Below, piece after piece: positions 33,626 to 45,050 of a stretch of DNA of 64,000 bases. Origin of the DNA: Setophaga petechia (lineage: Eukaryota > Chordata > Aves > Passeriformes > Parulidae); NCBI GenBank assembly GCA_024362935.1, contig JANCRA010000006.1, positions 30,311,924 through 30,375,923 of the forward strand. The letters run 5' to 3'. The notes beneath the pieces were generated by a model that was not told the DNA's origin, did no database searches, and saw only the letters and a program-made list of their open reading frames with translations. The translations under genes were made by a program, and so were the position numbers. Position 1 is the stretch's first letter; every line of letters begins with the position of its first letter.

Positions 33626-35385
33626 CAAACCCAGCTTTTAAATATTTTTTATAAATCATCATCTTTCTGTGTGAATTCTGCTTGTCCTGCGAATTGCTGC
33701 AAACTCCCTAGCAGGGGCTCATTCTCATATTGCTGCTTTCTGCTGAGTTTATTTCCCATGTGTGCCTTCTCCAGCCCCCTGTGGCTGCCCTCAGAGCCAG
33801 GGAGCCCTGCTGGAGCAGTTCTGCTGTCCCACCTTTGTGTCTGCTGCTAGTGGAGCTCTGGGCAGCTCTGCAGGGCTCATTCCTTGCCTGGCTTATAGGC
33901 AAGATAAAGGAGCAGCTGCTGAGTGTGGGAACACCTGGTCTGTGCCCCTGATGTTATCAGCAGTGTGAAGCAGTCACTCCCCAGCCCTGGCTTCTCTCTG
34001 TGCTGTTTGGAGGGGCTGGAAAAGGCTGATCTGGGCAGGCCTGGAGGGAAGTGAGCTGGGTTTGGGATTTAGACCAGAGGTGTGTTTTGCCTGGAGCTCT
34101 ACAGGCACCCATCAGTGACTCAGTGCTGGATGGGTCACTCAGAAACGGCTTTTAAACAGAAATTCTCATTTGGGGAAGTCTCCTTGTGGGCTTCATTCTT
34201 TTCCCACTTACATCCTCCTTTCTGAGGTGTAACTTTGCTTATTAATTCATTGGAACCATTCTAAACCCCCTCGATGTGAGTGAAATCAGGAGCAGCTCTT
34301 GTATTTTGAAATGCAGCTCTCTGTGTGTAGCAACTGCCAAATATCAAGCTTACTCCTAAAGCCACTGGTTTTAAAAGAACCACTGGAGAGTTTAGGATTT
34401 CACTTTGACTAAGGCTGTTTTTCTTTTTATGGGAACACCACAAAGACTCTCCTGTTTTGGTACAGTTTTGAGCCAGCAGGTGCTGGGATAGGCCCTTTTA
34501 GAAGCAATCTGTTTGTTTAAATTCCTGTGAAACTGAGACTCCAGGGTGAAATGGTTAATGGCACATGTGTTTGTTTTTGTTTCAGGACTGTGTTTATAAG
34601 CCAAAGTACATGTTGGAGCTTGTTGTTTTCCTGCTCCAGGCAGTGAAATCATCCAGATAGCTGGCTTACCACGACTGACTTTCTAGTAAGAGTTTGTTGT
34701 TGAAGCTTCCTGAAAATGGAGTGCAGGAAAGCCTTTGGGTCAGAAAAGGTTGATTTTTTTTTAATACAGTAAAGTCTAAACGGGTCAAGCTTTCTTTAGC
34801 AGCAGCATATGAATTGTTCAGGGTTTCACTTAGCAAAGCAGAGGCTCTTTTTTCATGGCTGCCAGTCAGACAGAGACAAATTACAGATAAGCTGCCAATG
34901 CAGAATGATCAACTGTCGTGGTATGAAACCATGCCTCTGCTCAAACAGCACCACTGATAAATTCCCTGTGGCTTGATGTGTATTAATGATGTGGTCGATC
35001 TTATTACAGTTAAAGAAATTGAACTGGGTGTGATTTTAATATAAAACCAAGAAACACACTGAAACTTGGACTTTATCAGCAGACAATTAAACTGTAATCT
35101 TTATTTACTGTAAGCCTTCTATATTTTCTTTTCTGGCAAAAAGGAAGAAGACTTAGACTGTCAGCACTTGCTCATGTATGTATTTATCTGGAAATAATTG
35201 CAAGCTTCAGCTGGGGAATTCTGATTCTGGAGGTGTTTGGGGCCAGCAATACTGAGGGTTTGGGTAGATGAGCAAGACTTTTCAGGATTGCCACCATAAC
35301 CTTTCCAGCCATCTCAGCCTGACTGGGAGCAATTTTACCCTAAATCTTGTGCTGAGAGCTGTAGCCCTGAGCTGTAGTGCCCCTT
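33626..35385. other. Unique sequence; possible conserved non-coding part
   Basis: No gene is recognised. Positions 34640-35240 are AT-rich, non-repetitive and rich in homeodomain- and GATA-like words (for example CAGATAAGCTGCC, TATTAATGATG). This is the look of conserved non-coding DNA, but conservation cannot be judged here. Confidence 0.35.
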
Positions 35386-36118
35386 TGTGGTATTCACATT
35401 CTCTGAACAGAAACAGACATAATTCTCTCTCCCAGGATTTTTCCTGGAGAAAGCAGTGAGAGAGTTCAGAGAAAGAAGAAGGAAAACAATTCTTATCTCT
35501 GCTGGCTGCTCCTGTTGTTTGGCTCATGGTGAATGTGTTATGGAGATTGTTTACCAAGAGTGATTTATTATTAATTGGGCACTGGTGATAGTTGGATTGA
35601 TTGACCAATTAAGTCAGAGCTGTGTCCTGACTGTCTGGAGACAGTCACAGGTTTTTCTGTAGTATCTCTTTAGTATAGTTATAATATAATATACAAGTAT
35701 TATAAGTATTATAAGTAGTATATGTATTATAATATAACTTATAGTATTATAACTTGTATTATAAGCTATAATATAAGTTATTATATTATAGCTTTATACT
35801 ATTTATAATATAACATTTTATATTATTAATATAATAATATATAAATATAATATCTATAATATTTAAAATATTATATAAAATACAATTTGTAAATTATTAT
35901 ATTATTAATATATTAAAATATTTAAATAGTAATATAATATTTCTATATTATTATAGTATTATAACTATATATTTAAGTATATATATTATTATAATATAAG
36001 TATATACATTATATAAGTTCAATTAATTCTAGTATTATATACAGTTATAATATAGTATAGTATTAGTGTAATATAGTATATTGTTCATCCTTCAGAAATC
36101 ATGGAGCCAGAGCACATT
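35386..36118 (+). mobile_element. LTR-D, plus strand, with large AT-rich expansion
   Basis: It starts TGTGGTATTCACATTCTCTG. It continues with CCCAGGATTTTTCCTGGAG, GGAAAACAATTCTTATCTC, ATGGAGATTGTTTACC and CTTTAGTATAG. The AT-rich expansion fills 35670-36085. It ends with a CTTCAGAAATCATGGAGCC phrase equivalent to the D 3' end. No matching flanks were found. Confidence 0.8.
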
Positions 36119-36140
36119 ATTCACATTATTCCTGCCTGGG

Positions 36141-36554
36141 GGTGCCCTGCATTGAAGGCACTCAAGAGGATATTTCATTTTCAGACTCAAATGTTTATTT
36201 TTTCTTATCTGTATCACAGTCTCACAAGCAGTGAGTTCTGCAGTATTCCACTAACAAGCTACAAAATGGGTAACTATCTTTCTCTACAAGGCCTTTTAAG
36301 ACTAAACTATCCAATTAAGAAATGACACCTAAATTATTTTTATTTTTAACCCAATAACTGATTCCTCAAAGCCCACAATGTGGATTTTTCTGTCCAGTTA
36401 CACAATACCACCCAAACCCATGGAGAAGAAGGAAGAAGGACCAGCCACTGCCCTAAAACTTCTATCTTGCTCTCTATATATTACTGTAATATATATAATA
36501 TACTAATACTCAATATATAGTATATATAATATATATATACTATATATATGTATA

Positions 36555-36589
<35 letters not shown>

Positions 36590-36925
36590 GTATATATAAT
36601 ACATATGCTATACTAATATATATAGTATGTAATAATATATATACTGTACTAATATACTATAATATACTAATATATTACTAATATATTGATATATTATATA
36701 TTATAATATATCACAGGGTGGAAAACTTAGAGTTTAAGGTTTCCACCCTGTGATATTGCACACTTCTACTCAAACTCCACACCCACAATCCCAGTTCTAG
36801 AATTCCATTTTTGGGAGCCTTCTCCACAGCCTCAGTTCAGTGCTGTGTTCTCTTGGGGGTCAGAGTCTGGCAGCACAGAAAGTCCAAAATTCTCAGCATC
36901 CAGAGCTCCACCAGCCTGGGTCTGC
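36141..36925 (-). mobile_element. LTR-B, minus strand, with AT-rich expansion and fold-back
   Basis: It reads TTGAAGGCACTCAAGAGGATA, antisense polyA, AGGCCTTTTAAGACTAAACT, CCAATTAAGAAATGACACC, CCATGGAGAAGAAGGAAG, and ends CTCAGCATCCAGAGCTCC. A TATA-rich expansion sits at 36475-36705, followed by an inverted repeat. It lies about 20 bp from the LTR-D to its left. Confidence 0.83.
36708..36756. repeat. 17-bp perfect inverted repeat with 15-base loop
   Basis: The left arm 36708-36724 (ATATCACAGGGTGGAAA) is the exact reverse complement of 36740-36756. The right arm is the normal LTR-B sequence. The left arm and loop look like a fold-back copy of it beside the TA-rich expansion. Confidence 0.9.
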
Positions 36926-38664
36926 AGTGGGTGGGACACAGAGAGTGACCCCCAAACTGGGGGTGGCAGCATCAAATTCTGGCTGTTGCACAATGGAAAG
37001 AGAATCTGGGCTCCCTCCAAATGCAGATCTGACTTCTTGCCCAAGTAATGGATGACTTTTCAATTAATTCCTGCCATTTATCAGTTTTGTTTGGTGAGGT
37101 CATGAAGTGCCTGTCAGCGTAGGGGAAGCTTAACTCCGGTTTCCCAGGCTGTGGAACATTTTGTGGGAAAGCTTTGCTTCCTGAAAGCTGCTCCTATCTG
37201 ATGCACTACTTTGTTATGCACCCTTTAAGGGATGTGAGACCTGACAGCTCTGCCTCCACCTGCTATCTCAATTTATCTATGTTTGTAAATTAAACTAAAT
37301 TAAATATTCTGTCTATAGAGGTGAATCTTTACTTCCCCACGTGTATTCATCTGCAAATGCCAAGGGTTGCTCGTGTCCTTTGCAGGGCCCCATTGTGCCC
37401 CTGGCAGAAGGGCAGGCTGGTGCTACATACAACAGGAGGTTGGTTTATCCCTCCTCCTCCTCCTCCCAAGCTGGGCTCAGCCACAGCTGGACACATCTGC
37501 CTGGGTGGGGCAGGCAGATCCTCCATCCCACACAGCCCAGCTGCAATCTGCTGAGCTGAGAGGGACGCTGGAGCTACCCACAGGGCTTGCAGCACTCCTC
37601 AGTGCTCCACTTGCTCAGGTTTTGCTCTGGCTTTTTGCAGATCGCTCAGAGGCAACCTTCCTGTCCCAAACACGTGCTCTGTGTGGGCAGCACTTCCCCT
37701 CCGTGCCTGGGGCAGTCACACCGAGGTGCTGCTGTGGTTCAGGGTATTGGGACCCTTGACCCTGAAGGTGGTTGGATTTCAAAGACCTCTGTGGCAAGAG
37801 CAAATACTCCTGCAGCGGTCTGTGATTCTGTGGCAGCCCAGCAGAAATGCTGGGGCTGCCATTGTGGCTGGGCTTGATTATGCTGCTGCTCCCCGAGGCC
37901 ATCAGAGCTGAGCCAGAAGCAGTGTCTTGAAATATCTTAGTAACTACAAGGGAAGCATGGCTTGATGGCTTTGCCAAAACCAGCACACACCACCTTTAAA
38001 TCAAAATCAGCTGATGAGCCAAATTACTTTTTAAATCAGGAAGATCCCTTCGGATTTATTGCCTTTGTTTAAATATTTATGATTTAACTTCCTTCTGCAC
38101 CACATTAATCTTCTTCCATACAGTTGCAGCCCTCTTGATTTCTTGCTGATACCAAAAATAACTGTGAAAACTGTGCTGCTGCCTCTGTAGGATTTCCTGA
38201 CTAATTCTTAACTGATTCAGCAGGAAAGGGAATGGGCTTTTTTTTTTGTTGAGTTTTTTGGTTTCTTTTTCAATCAACTTGGATACTGCACTCTCTTCCC
38301 ATGTGCAATTCCTCGGAAGAAAATCATCTTGTTGTTTTAGTTTGCCAGTGCCTGGAGACCAGTTCTACTGCACCAGTGCTGTGCTGCTCCCCATCCTAAA
38401 AACACACACATGAACTCTGCTGTTTGCCAAATCTGCTACCTTCTGTAATGGGGAAATAAATGCCTGGGCTCTGACACATCAGAGTCCTTGCTGGTGTCAC
38501 CTGCTTGGATTTCTTCCCGTGGCATCTCAGTGCAGAGATATTTTCTGTGTGGGTGAGAAAAACCCCCTGGGTCTTCCTTCTCATTTGCAGCCCAAACAAT
38601 TTGCAGAGACCTTGGCAGAGTGGTGCTGGCACAGGCAGGTGAAAAACCTGAGCCCAACAGGATT
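36926..38664. other. Unique sequence, no gene recognised
   Basis: Frames up to 130 codons near 37367-37990 overlap on both strands without motifs. No repeat is recognised. Confidence 0.4.
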
Positions 38665-39340
38665 GTCAGGGTTGGGTGGTCCCTGGCTGCTGCTGGTGGT
38701 GATGCCTTGGAGTGGCCACCCAGAACAGAGGCTGGACCAGATTAAGAGAGTAAAAGTGGGAATTTATTAAAGGTGTTCAATAGGCACACCTCGGGCAGCC
38801 AGAAGCCTCTGAGGGACTACACTCAAGATGGACAATAGTCATGAGTTTTTCAGACAATTTTAAGTTTGGTGCATTTACATATCAGGGGTTAATCCTCCAA
38901 TGACAGCTTCAGGGAATGAGGTCATATTCTCCCAGTTTGTTCCCCTCCAACTCACTTTTTAAAATTCTTTTCAGGGCCTGAGACAACAGGGTATCCTTGA
39001 GTTTCAGGCCCAGGGAGAGGAACTGTTTTGTCTGAATAAAATGAATTTAATAAAATAAAATGGGAGGACAGTAACTAACAGGCTATGGAGCTTTGGAGTT
39101 ATACACTAAAGCAGTACACAAAGGCTTCAGAGAGAGCAGAACTGTGATTAGACCTAAGCAGTAGCCATGAGATAGGTCAGCAGAAAAATTATGTAAGAAG
39201 TAGAAAAGTAAGGGCAAATAGAACAATGGTCTGTGTATTAACACTTGGCTAGAATAACTCTCTAAGCTACAGTAAAGTTTATCTAGCAAAATATTAGGAA
39301 TTTTTAAGCTTAATAATGGAGCTCTGTGCATTATGTTTTA
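38665..39340 (-). mobile_element. LTR-F, minus strand
   Basis: From TGTCAGGGTTGGGTGGTCC it runs through GGGAATTTATTAAAGGTGTTC (antisense polyA), CACACCTCGGGCAGCCAGAAG, ACTCAAGATGGAC, GTCATGAGTTTTTCAG and TCCCAGTTTGTTCCCCTCC. It is homologous to 31441-31890. The right end is uncertain. A-rich sequence to about 39480 may also belong. Confidence 0.65.
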
Positions 39341-39824
39341 AGGCTCACAAGCAGGTATTGTATTCAAAATAAGCAAGCATTGTTTTAACCAAAGGTAGTG
39401 TGCTCATAGTGATTGGATAGAACTACTGTCAATGTGGTTTTGCTTTGTGGGATTGGTCAAAAAACTCTTAAAGTAAGCTGTAACATTAAGTTCTTGATCT
39501 GCTGCCTGGGATGTGAGCTGCTGGCATCTTCCCATGGTGTCCTAGGGTGACATTGTGATGCTTATATCCCCCTTGGTGTGTTCTGTTTATGCTGGATTTC
39601 ATGCTCTGTGGCTCTGAAGAGACAATATTTTGTTTTGGTTTTGCTATCAGCTGCTCCCCCACAGCTGGTGGGACACAGAGACAGGGCAGTACATGGTGCT
39701 GCTTTTGCTTTTTGCTTGGTGTCTCAGTTTGGAAAGACAGGAGCCTGCTAAGGAAGGCAGGAGCCTCCCCTGAAATGGAGAATGTAAACCCTCCCCACTC
39801 TTCTGAATTGCTATAAATTTTAAT
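39341..39824. other. Sequence of uncertain origin between LTR-F and LTR-G
   Basis: No gene is seen. It may be further ERV-derived sequence, since it lies between two minus-strand LTRs, but no landmark proves it. Confidence 0.3.
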
Positions 39825-40204
39825 TTAAGGGGCTCTCAGGCAAAAATATGGGAGCAGGAAATAGCAGTTCTTTAATAGGGAAGAAAATAAAAGGATAAAA
39901 TAAACAATGCAGTACACCAGAACAACACTGACAGAGTCAGAACCCAACCTGACACCCTGTGGGTCAGGGTGTTGGTGGCAGTCCCATTGGAAATGTGGCT
40001 GCAGCCCTCCTGCAGTGCCAGGGGTGGCTCTGCTGGAGCAGGGGGTCCTGTACAAAAGAGTGTGTTCTTCCTCCAAAGATCCAGTGGAGAAGAGGCAGAT
40101 GCTGTTCCTGTGGGAAATCCCATGGAGAAGCTGTGCTGATATTCCAGAATCTCCAGATTATATCTGGGTAGCAATGCTTGGCTCCTCCCTCTGGGCACAG
40201 CATC
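39825..40204 (-). mobile_element. Probable LTR (family G), minus strand
   Basis: It opens with GGCTCTCAGGCAAAAATATG and an antisense polyA-like segment (TTCTTTAATAGGGAAG). It continues with AACAACACTGACAGAGTCAG and CCTGTGGGTCAGGGTGTTGG. The style is that of a passerine ERV LTR, but there is only one copy here and it abuts the truncated LTR-E directly. Confidence 0.5.
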
Positions 40205-40840
40205 AGTCTCACAGATATGGATGCTTAGCAGAAAGATTTTTGAATGTAGAATATGAAGAAATAATAGAGATGGAAGCAAGTTTTGATATAGAAGAAAAGA
40301 ATTGCTGAGCCAGTCTTACTGGATAACCAAGGAGGCAAAGGGTGTGTTAGTTAAAAGGAGTTTTATGGCTTAGAGCAAAGGATAAACCCACCCCAAACAA
40401 GAAGATGTTTTTACCAAGCAGAAAGAGAGCACAGGCAAACAAGGCAGCAAATGTTGCAGCAAAAAGGTCTCAGAATTTTCCACTGCAAGAAAACTGAAAA
40501 GCAACTTCTAGTTAAACTGTAATGCACTGACTTTTAGTGATTGGAGAACAGTAACATGAATATGGTAATTATAGCAGTTATGATAGGCTACAGATAATAA
40601 TTGAGGTATAGATTGGTTCTACTGTATTAAGATGCTCAGCAAAAAAAAAGTCTATAATGCATTGTAACCAAAAGAAAAGTCTATAATGCAATGTAACCTA
40701 AACTAAGGGTCTGCAGGCCTGCCTGCAGCTGGAGCTGACAGCTGTGGGCACAGCTCTGTCCTGCTGTAACACCTTGGATACAATAAACTGCATTTTGGAG
40801 AGCTGCCTGGAGTCCCCCATCCCTCATTTCAGCTCTTACA
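40205..40840 (+). mobile_element. LTR-E, 5'-truncated, plus strand
   Basis: The first ~33 bp of the family are missing. The sequence picks up at AGTCTCACAGAT and ends CAGCTCTTACA. The conserved frame continues from CLAERF to its stop at 40306-40308. A 27-bp local duplication (AAAGTCTATAATGCA twice, 40648-40690) is specific to this copy. The polyA signal is AATAAACTGC near 40781. Confidence 0.88.
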
Positions 40841-43800
40841 CCCAGCAGTCCTGTCCTGTTTGTGATTTGTACACAGCCCCCAGCCAGCAACAGCTGACCT
40901 GGACCTTGGGGCCTTTCCTGTCGTGGTTTTGGGGTGCTGGGGGAGCCCTTGGGTTCCTGAGTGTGGGTATTAAACTTTGCAGCTCTCATGGCTGATTTTT
41001 TGACATGGAGTAAGATTCAGAGGGTGATGTTTAAAATCCTGGGGGTCTGGCTACAGGAGCACAGGTGCCACAGCCCAGGGAAGAGTGGAGAGCTTTGCCC
41101 ATGCACACCCTTGCAGCTCAGGACAGGGTGGAAATATTTCACAGTTAGCCCTGGGCTGTGGTTTGGATTTAATTATGTTTATTCAACAGCTATTGATACT
41201 GTTTGCTCCTCTTTAGGCTGCCTGAAAATGGGAATGAAAAGGAATTTGGTAACAGTGAAGTTAGGAAATAAGTTTGTGAGGGTTTAGCCTGTTTAAAGTA
41301 TTTGCCACCACTGCTATCTACTGACAAAAATGTGGGTTTTTCCTAACACAACATCTTCCTTGGAAATGAGTAACAAAACACAAAATACCACAAATATTTG
41401 CAAAACAGAGGCAGTTGCATCAGTCTGTCCATTAACAGAGAGGGTGCTGGGGATGTCACAAAATCCATGTGACTGGATGAGAATAGAGCAAATGAAGTTT
41501 GTTACCAATCACTGCAAAGCAACGGGTGTGGAGAACAAGGGCTTGATTTAGGCACATAAAAATTGACATTGCAATTGCTTCTTTCCTCTCTGGAAGGCAG
41601 CTGGAATCACATATCCTGCTGAAAACCTCACTGCAGCTCTCAGTGGGAGCAAACAGGGAGAATTTGGAGCAAAGTGAAATATAAATCCATACTTAATATA
41701 AATACAAAATATTAATTTCAAGTGAAATAGAAACCCAAACATCTGCAATGCTGGTGGCAGTTCCAGCCTGAGAAACTGCAGAGCAGGGGGGTAGGAAATG
41801 CAGAGGTTTCAGCTGGGGTGGTGAGATTTCATGTGCAAGGTAACCTCACAAAGCTTCTTGGTGTAGAAAGAGGCAGCTTGAAGAAGAAAGAGGCAGTTTT
41901 GGGGGAGAAAGAGGCAGTTTTGGGGAGAGGTGCATTTATCCACAGGGAATGGAAACGTGCTACAAGCAATCAGAGGTGAAACACAAGTGCAGAGGCACAG
42001 GGTGCAATGGTTCAGCTGCAGGTGAGCCAAAGGAAGTGGGGTTTTCCCAACACCCCATCCAAGTGCAGGGAATTGCTGCAGGATATTTTTGAGGCCAGAA
42101 TTGTGCCTGGTCACAGGGATTAGTTGCATTTGTGGAAAGTAGGTCTGTGACTGACTTCAATTTCTCAGTTTGGGAAGTCTGCAAGTTTTGCTTGCTGGGA
42201 TGGACACAGCAGGGTCCTGCACTATGCACACACCTTCTGATACTCTGCAAATCCCTTTTTAGCAGTGTTGGGTTAGAGCAGCTGTCCTGGCTGAGGGCCA
42301 TGAGTGTATTTGTGTGAGCTGAGAGCACTGTGGTGGTCAGGGACAGCTTGGAAGGGAGGTCTTGGTTTGTTGGCAGATGTTTAATCACAATATCCTGGTG
42401 CTCTCTTTGCTTTGTACTGTGAGCAGGGGAAATATTAACAAAGATTGCACAAGCTCTACCTGGAAATGTTAGGGGGAAATCAAGCCAACAGCCTTGCATT
42501 AATGTGCTTTATCAGTCTGAGGACTCCAGGGAAAAAGAGGAGTTGGTTTTCCAACCTGCTGCCCATTCTTGGCATGGAGCATAAACCCTGAGATGCAGAG
42601 GATCCTGAGTAGAGCTGAGCTTGTGCTCAGAACAAAGCACCAGAATTTAGCAATTACCTGCTCACCAGCCTGCAACTGCCCTAAAGTCTGCTCTTTTGCA
42701 GAGATTTCTCTCTGAGAGGACCCCTCTAATGCTCAGCTGTGCTCATTTCATTGCTGTCAGGCTTGGATTGCATAGGATGTGTGTGGGCAGAATGAAAGGA
42801 AGAGGAAGGAAGGAGAAGCTTCACATAATTTTTGTGGTTTCACCCACAAGAGAAGCCAGATTTCCCTTGTTTGCATGATCTCCTCCTCTCTTTGGGATAA
42901 TTGCTGCCCTTTTGGAGTGTGGTGGGTGTTCTCTGGTCCCATGAGCTTTCCCCTCAGAGCCTCCATCATCTCTCAGAAGGCAGACTCAGTGTTCTGTTAA
43001 TTTTCCATATATTTATGACTTATGGAGGATGTGGGCATTTGTTTTGTGTAAGGTTCCTAAAAAAGGGCTGAAGATCTCTCAGGAACCTGTGACTGACCTG
43101 GGGATTTCATTGCCTCAGTGTGTTGTAGGACACCAAGAAATGAATGGATCTCCCATGTGGACCCTGGCATAATTTCCTGCCAGGAAAAGCATATCAAGAG
43201 TTTGCTATTTGAGCTCAGAAGATCCACAGAAGGATGTAGGTGTATCCTCACAGTGATATTCCTTCTAAAGCACTTGCTGGATGAGGTAAATGAGATTTCT
43301 CATCCCAGCTACCCTTTACTGTCTGATCCTGTGCACAGATGCAAAGACACACCTTTCATCAGTGAATATTTGCCTGCAAATCCACTTTATATCCCCTTCC
43401 CACCAGGAAATTGTCCTGCAGGAAGCTGAGAGGTGCCTGGGGCAGCAGTGGAGGTCTCCAGTGCACAGATTCTTGGATCTGCCCTTCCCAGCTGGGGTTT
43501 TGCAAGGCAAACTGGGCTGCTTCAGTCAATCCTGCACTCGTGTTCCATGTGTGACCCCACTGCCTTCTCTGAAAGGACCTTCTGGGAGTTCCTCACCCTC
43601 AGAGGTGTTTCTTGTCACTTGGACTGCTGGAATCATGGTGAAAACGGGTGTGTTGTTCCCCTTCTGCCCACCAAGAAGCTGCTCACAAATTGCAGGGTCT
43701 GTGGCTCTCACAGGGCTTCATGGAGCAGCACAGGGAGACAGGAAAGCTCCACAGAAGATGCAAAGTTCTATTCCAAGCTGAAATCTCTAAGTTGCAAGGG

Positions 43801-43868
43801 CTGGAAAACACAGGAAAAGCTGCTTAGGTTTTAGCCAAATGATCACACAGGAGGTGGAGGGTTCTGTT
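40841..43868. other. Unique sequence, no gene recognised
   Basis: About 3 kb. A short tandem of AAAGAGGCAGTTTTGGGG units is at 41866-41932. Frames of 100-179 codons occur on both strands in 41960-43830 but have no domain features. Confidence 0.4.
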
Positions 43869-44560
43869 GGGGGTTTGCACAGATGGGACAGGACTGCTGG
43901 GGTGCACAAATGGGGTTTGCCCAGATGGTTCAGGACTGCTGGGGTGCACAAATGGGGTTTGCACAAATGATTCAGGACTGCTGGGGTGCACAAATGGGGT
44001 TTGTACAGATGGTTCAGGACTGCTGGGGTGCACAAATGGGGTTTGCACAGATGGTTCAGGACTGCTGGGGTGCACAAATGGGGTTTACACAGCTGGGACA
44101 GGATTGCTGGGGTGCACAAATGGGGTTTGCACAAATGATTCAGGACTGCTGGGGTGCACAAATGGGGTTTGCCCAGATGGTTCAGGACTGCTGGGGTGCA
44201 CAAATGGGGTTTGCACAGATGGTTCAGGACTGCTGGGGTGCACAAATGGGGTTTGCACAGATGGTTCAGGACTGCTGGGGTGCACAAATGGGGTTTACAC
44301 AGCTGGGACAGGATTGCTGGGGTGCACAAATGGGGTTTGCACAAATGATTCAGGACTGCTGGGGTGCACAAATGGGGTTTGCCCAGATGGTTCAGGACTG
44401 CTTGGGTGCACAAATGGGGTTTGCACAGATGGTTCAGGACTTCTGATGTGGCATTCACATTCTCTGGACATGATCCCAGGACTTCTGGGTACACAAATGG
44501 TTCAGGACTGCTGGGGTGCACAAATGGGGTGTGCACAGCTGGGACAGGACTGCTGGGGTA
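43869..44560. repeat. 42-bp minisatellite with five-unit higher-order repeat
   Basis: Thirteen nearly complete units of GACTGCTGGGGTGCACAAATG plus GGGTTTGCACAGATGGTTCAG run to 44446. A disrupted tail then follows. Variant units (CCCAGATGG, CACAAATGATTC, TACACAGCTGGGACAGGATT) recur in the same order every five units (about 210 bp). The unit is a multiple of three, so a plus-strand frame of 284 codons and a minus-strand frame of 258 codons stay open. There is no other sign of translation. Confidence 0.93.
44447..44477 (+). mobile_element. 31-bp scrap of the LTR-D 5' end in the minisatellite
   Basis: TGTGGCATTCACATTCTCTG, then GACATGATCCC, matches the LTR-D start seen at 35386, 46715 and 50934. 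It replaces part of a minisatellite unit. The repeat resumes directly after it. Confidence 0.65.
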
Positions 44561-45050
44561 CATTCCTTGAGCTTTATTGTGCCATCAGCCTCATCACAAG
44601 GCTGAGACAATTGAAAGATGGCAACAGCTCATGTACAGCCAGCAGCAGCCAGAGATTTCTTTGTTACAGAGCATTTTACAAACTTTCTAGCCAATACCAC
44701 ATTGCTACAGTTTACAGATAGTTCTTCTAGCTAGTCACTAAAAGCACACCTACACCTGCTTCACACAAGGCTTCCTTGCATGTTTTCTATTAACAATCCA
44801 CAATACTTCATTATTAAGCTTAAAACCTTCTGCTATCTTGTTAGGCATATTCTCCTGCAGTCTTAAGATCTGTCTTTGCCAAGCCTAAAACAAAAACTAT
44901 AGTTTCATGTCCTTGCTTGCTGTACTACTGTAACTTTTCTGCTTCCAGACCTCAGCTAGCTCTGAGTTCTCTGCTCTTTCTGTTTCTGCTTTCACAGCTT
45001 TGTGAAAGCCTTCTTGCCTTCTCTGTTTTTCCCACAGAGGGTGATGTGCA
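44561..45050 (-). mobile_element. Probable LTR (family H), minus strand
   Basis: Read on the minus strand, the left end has a classical polyA context (GGCACAATAAAGCTCAAGG). The rest is AT-rich, non-coding and unlike the flanks. It starts exactly where the 42-bp array stops. There is no second copy here to set boundaries. Confidence 0.45.

Noticed and set aside
39825..40840. LTR-G and LTR-E as one element
   Set aside because: Polyadenylation signals point in opposite directions and the LTR-E 5' end is truncated at the junction, so they are two elements that meet.
43787..44721. 284- and 258-codon frames treated as repeat proteins
   Set aside because: Both are held open by a 42-bp unit that is a multiple of three. 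No signal peptide, promoter or splice structure is visible. They are listed as a finding only.
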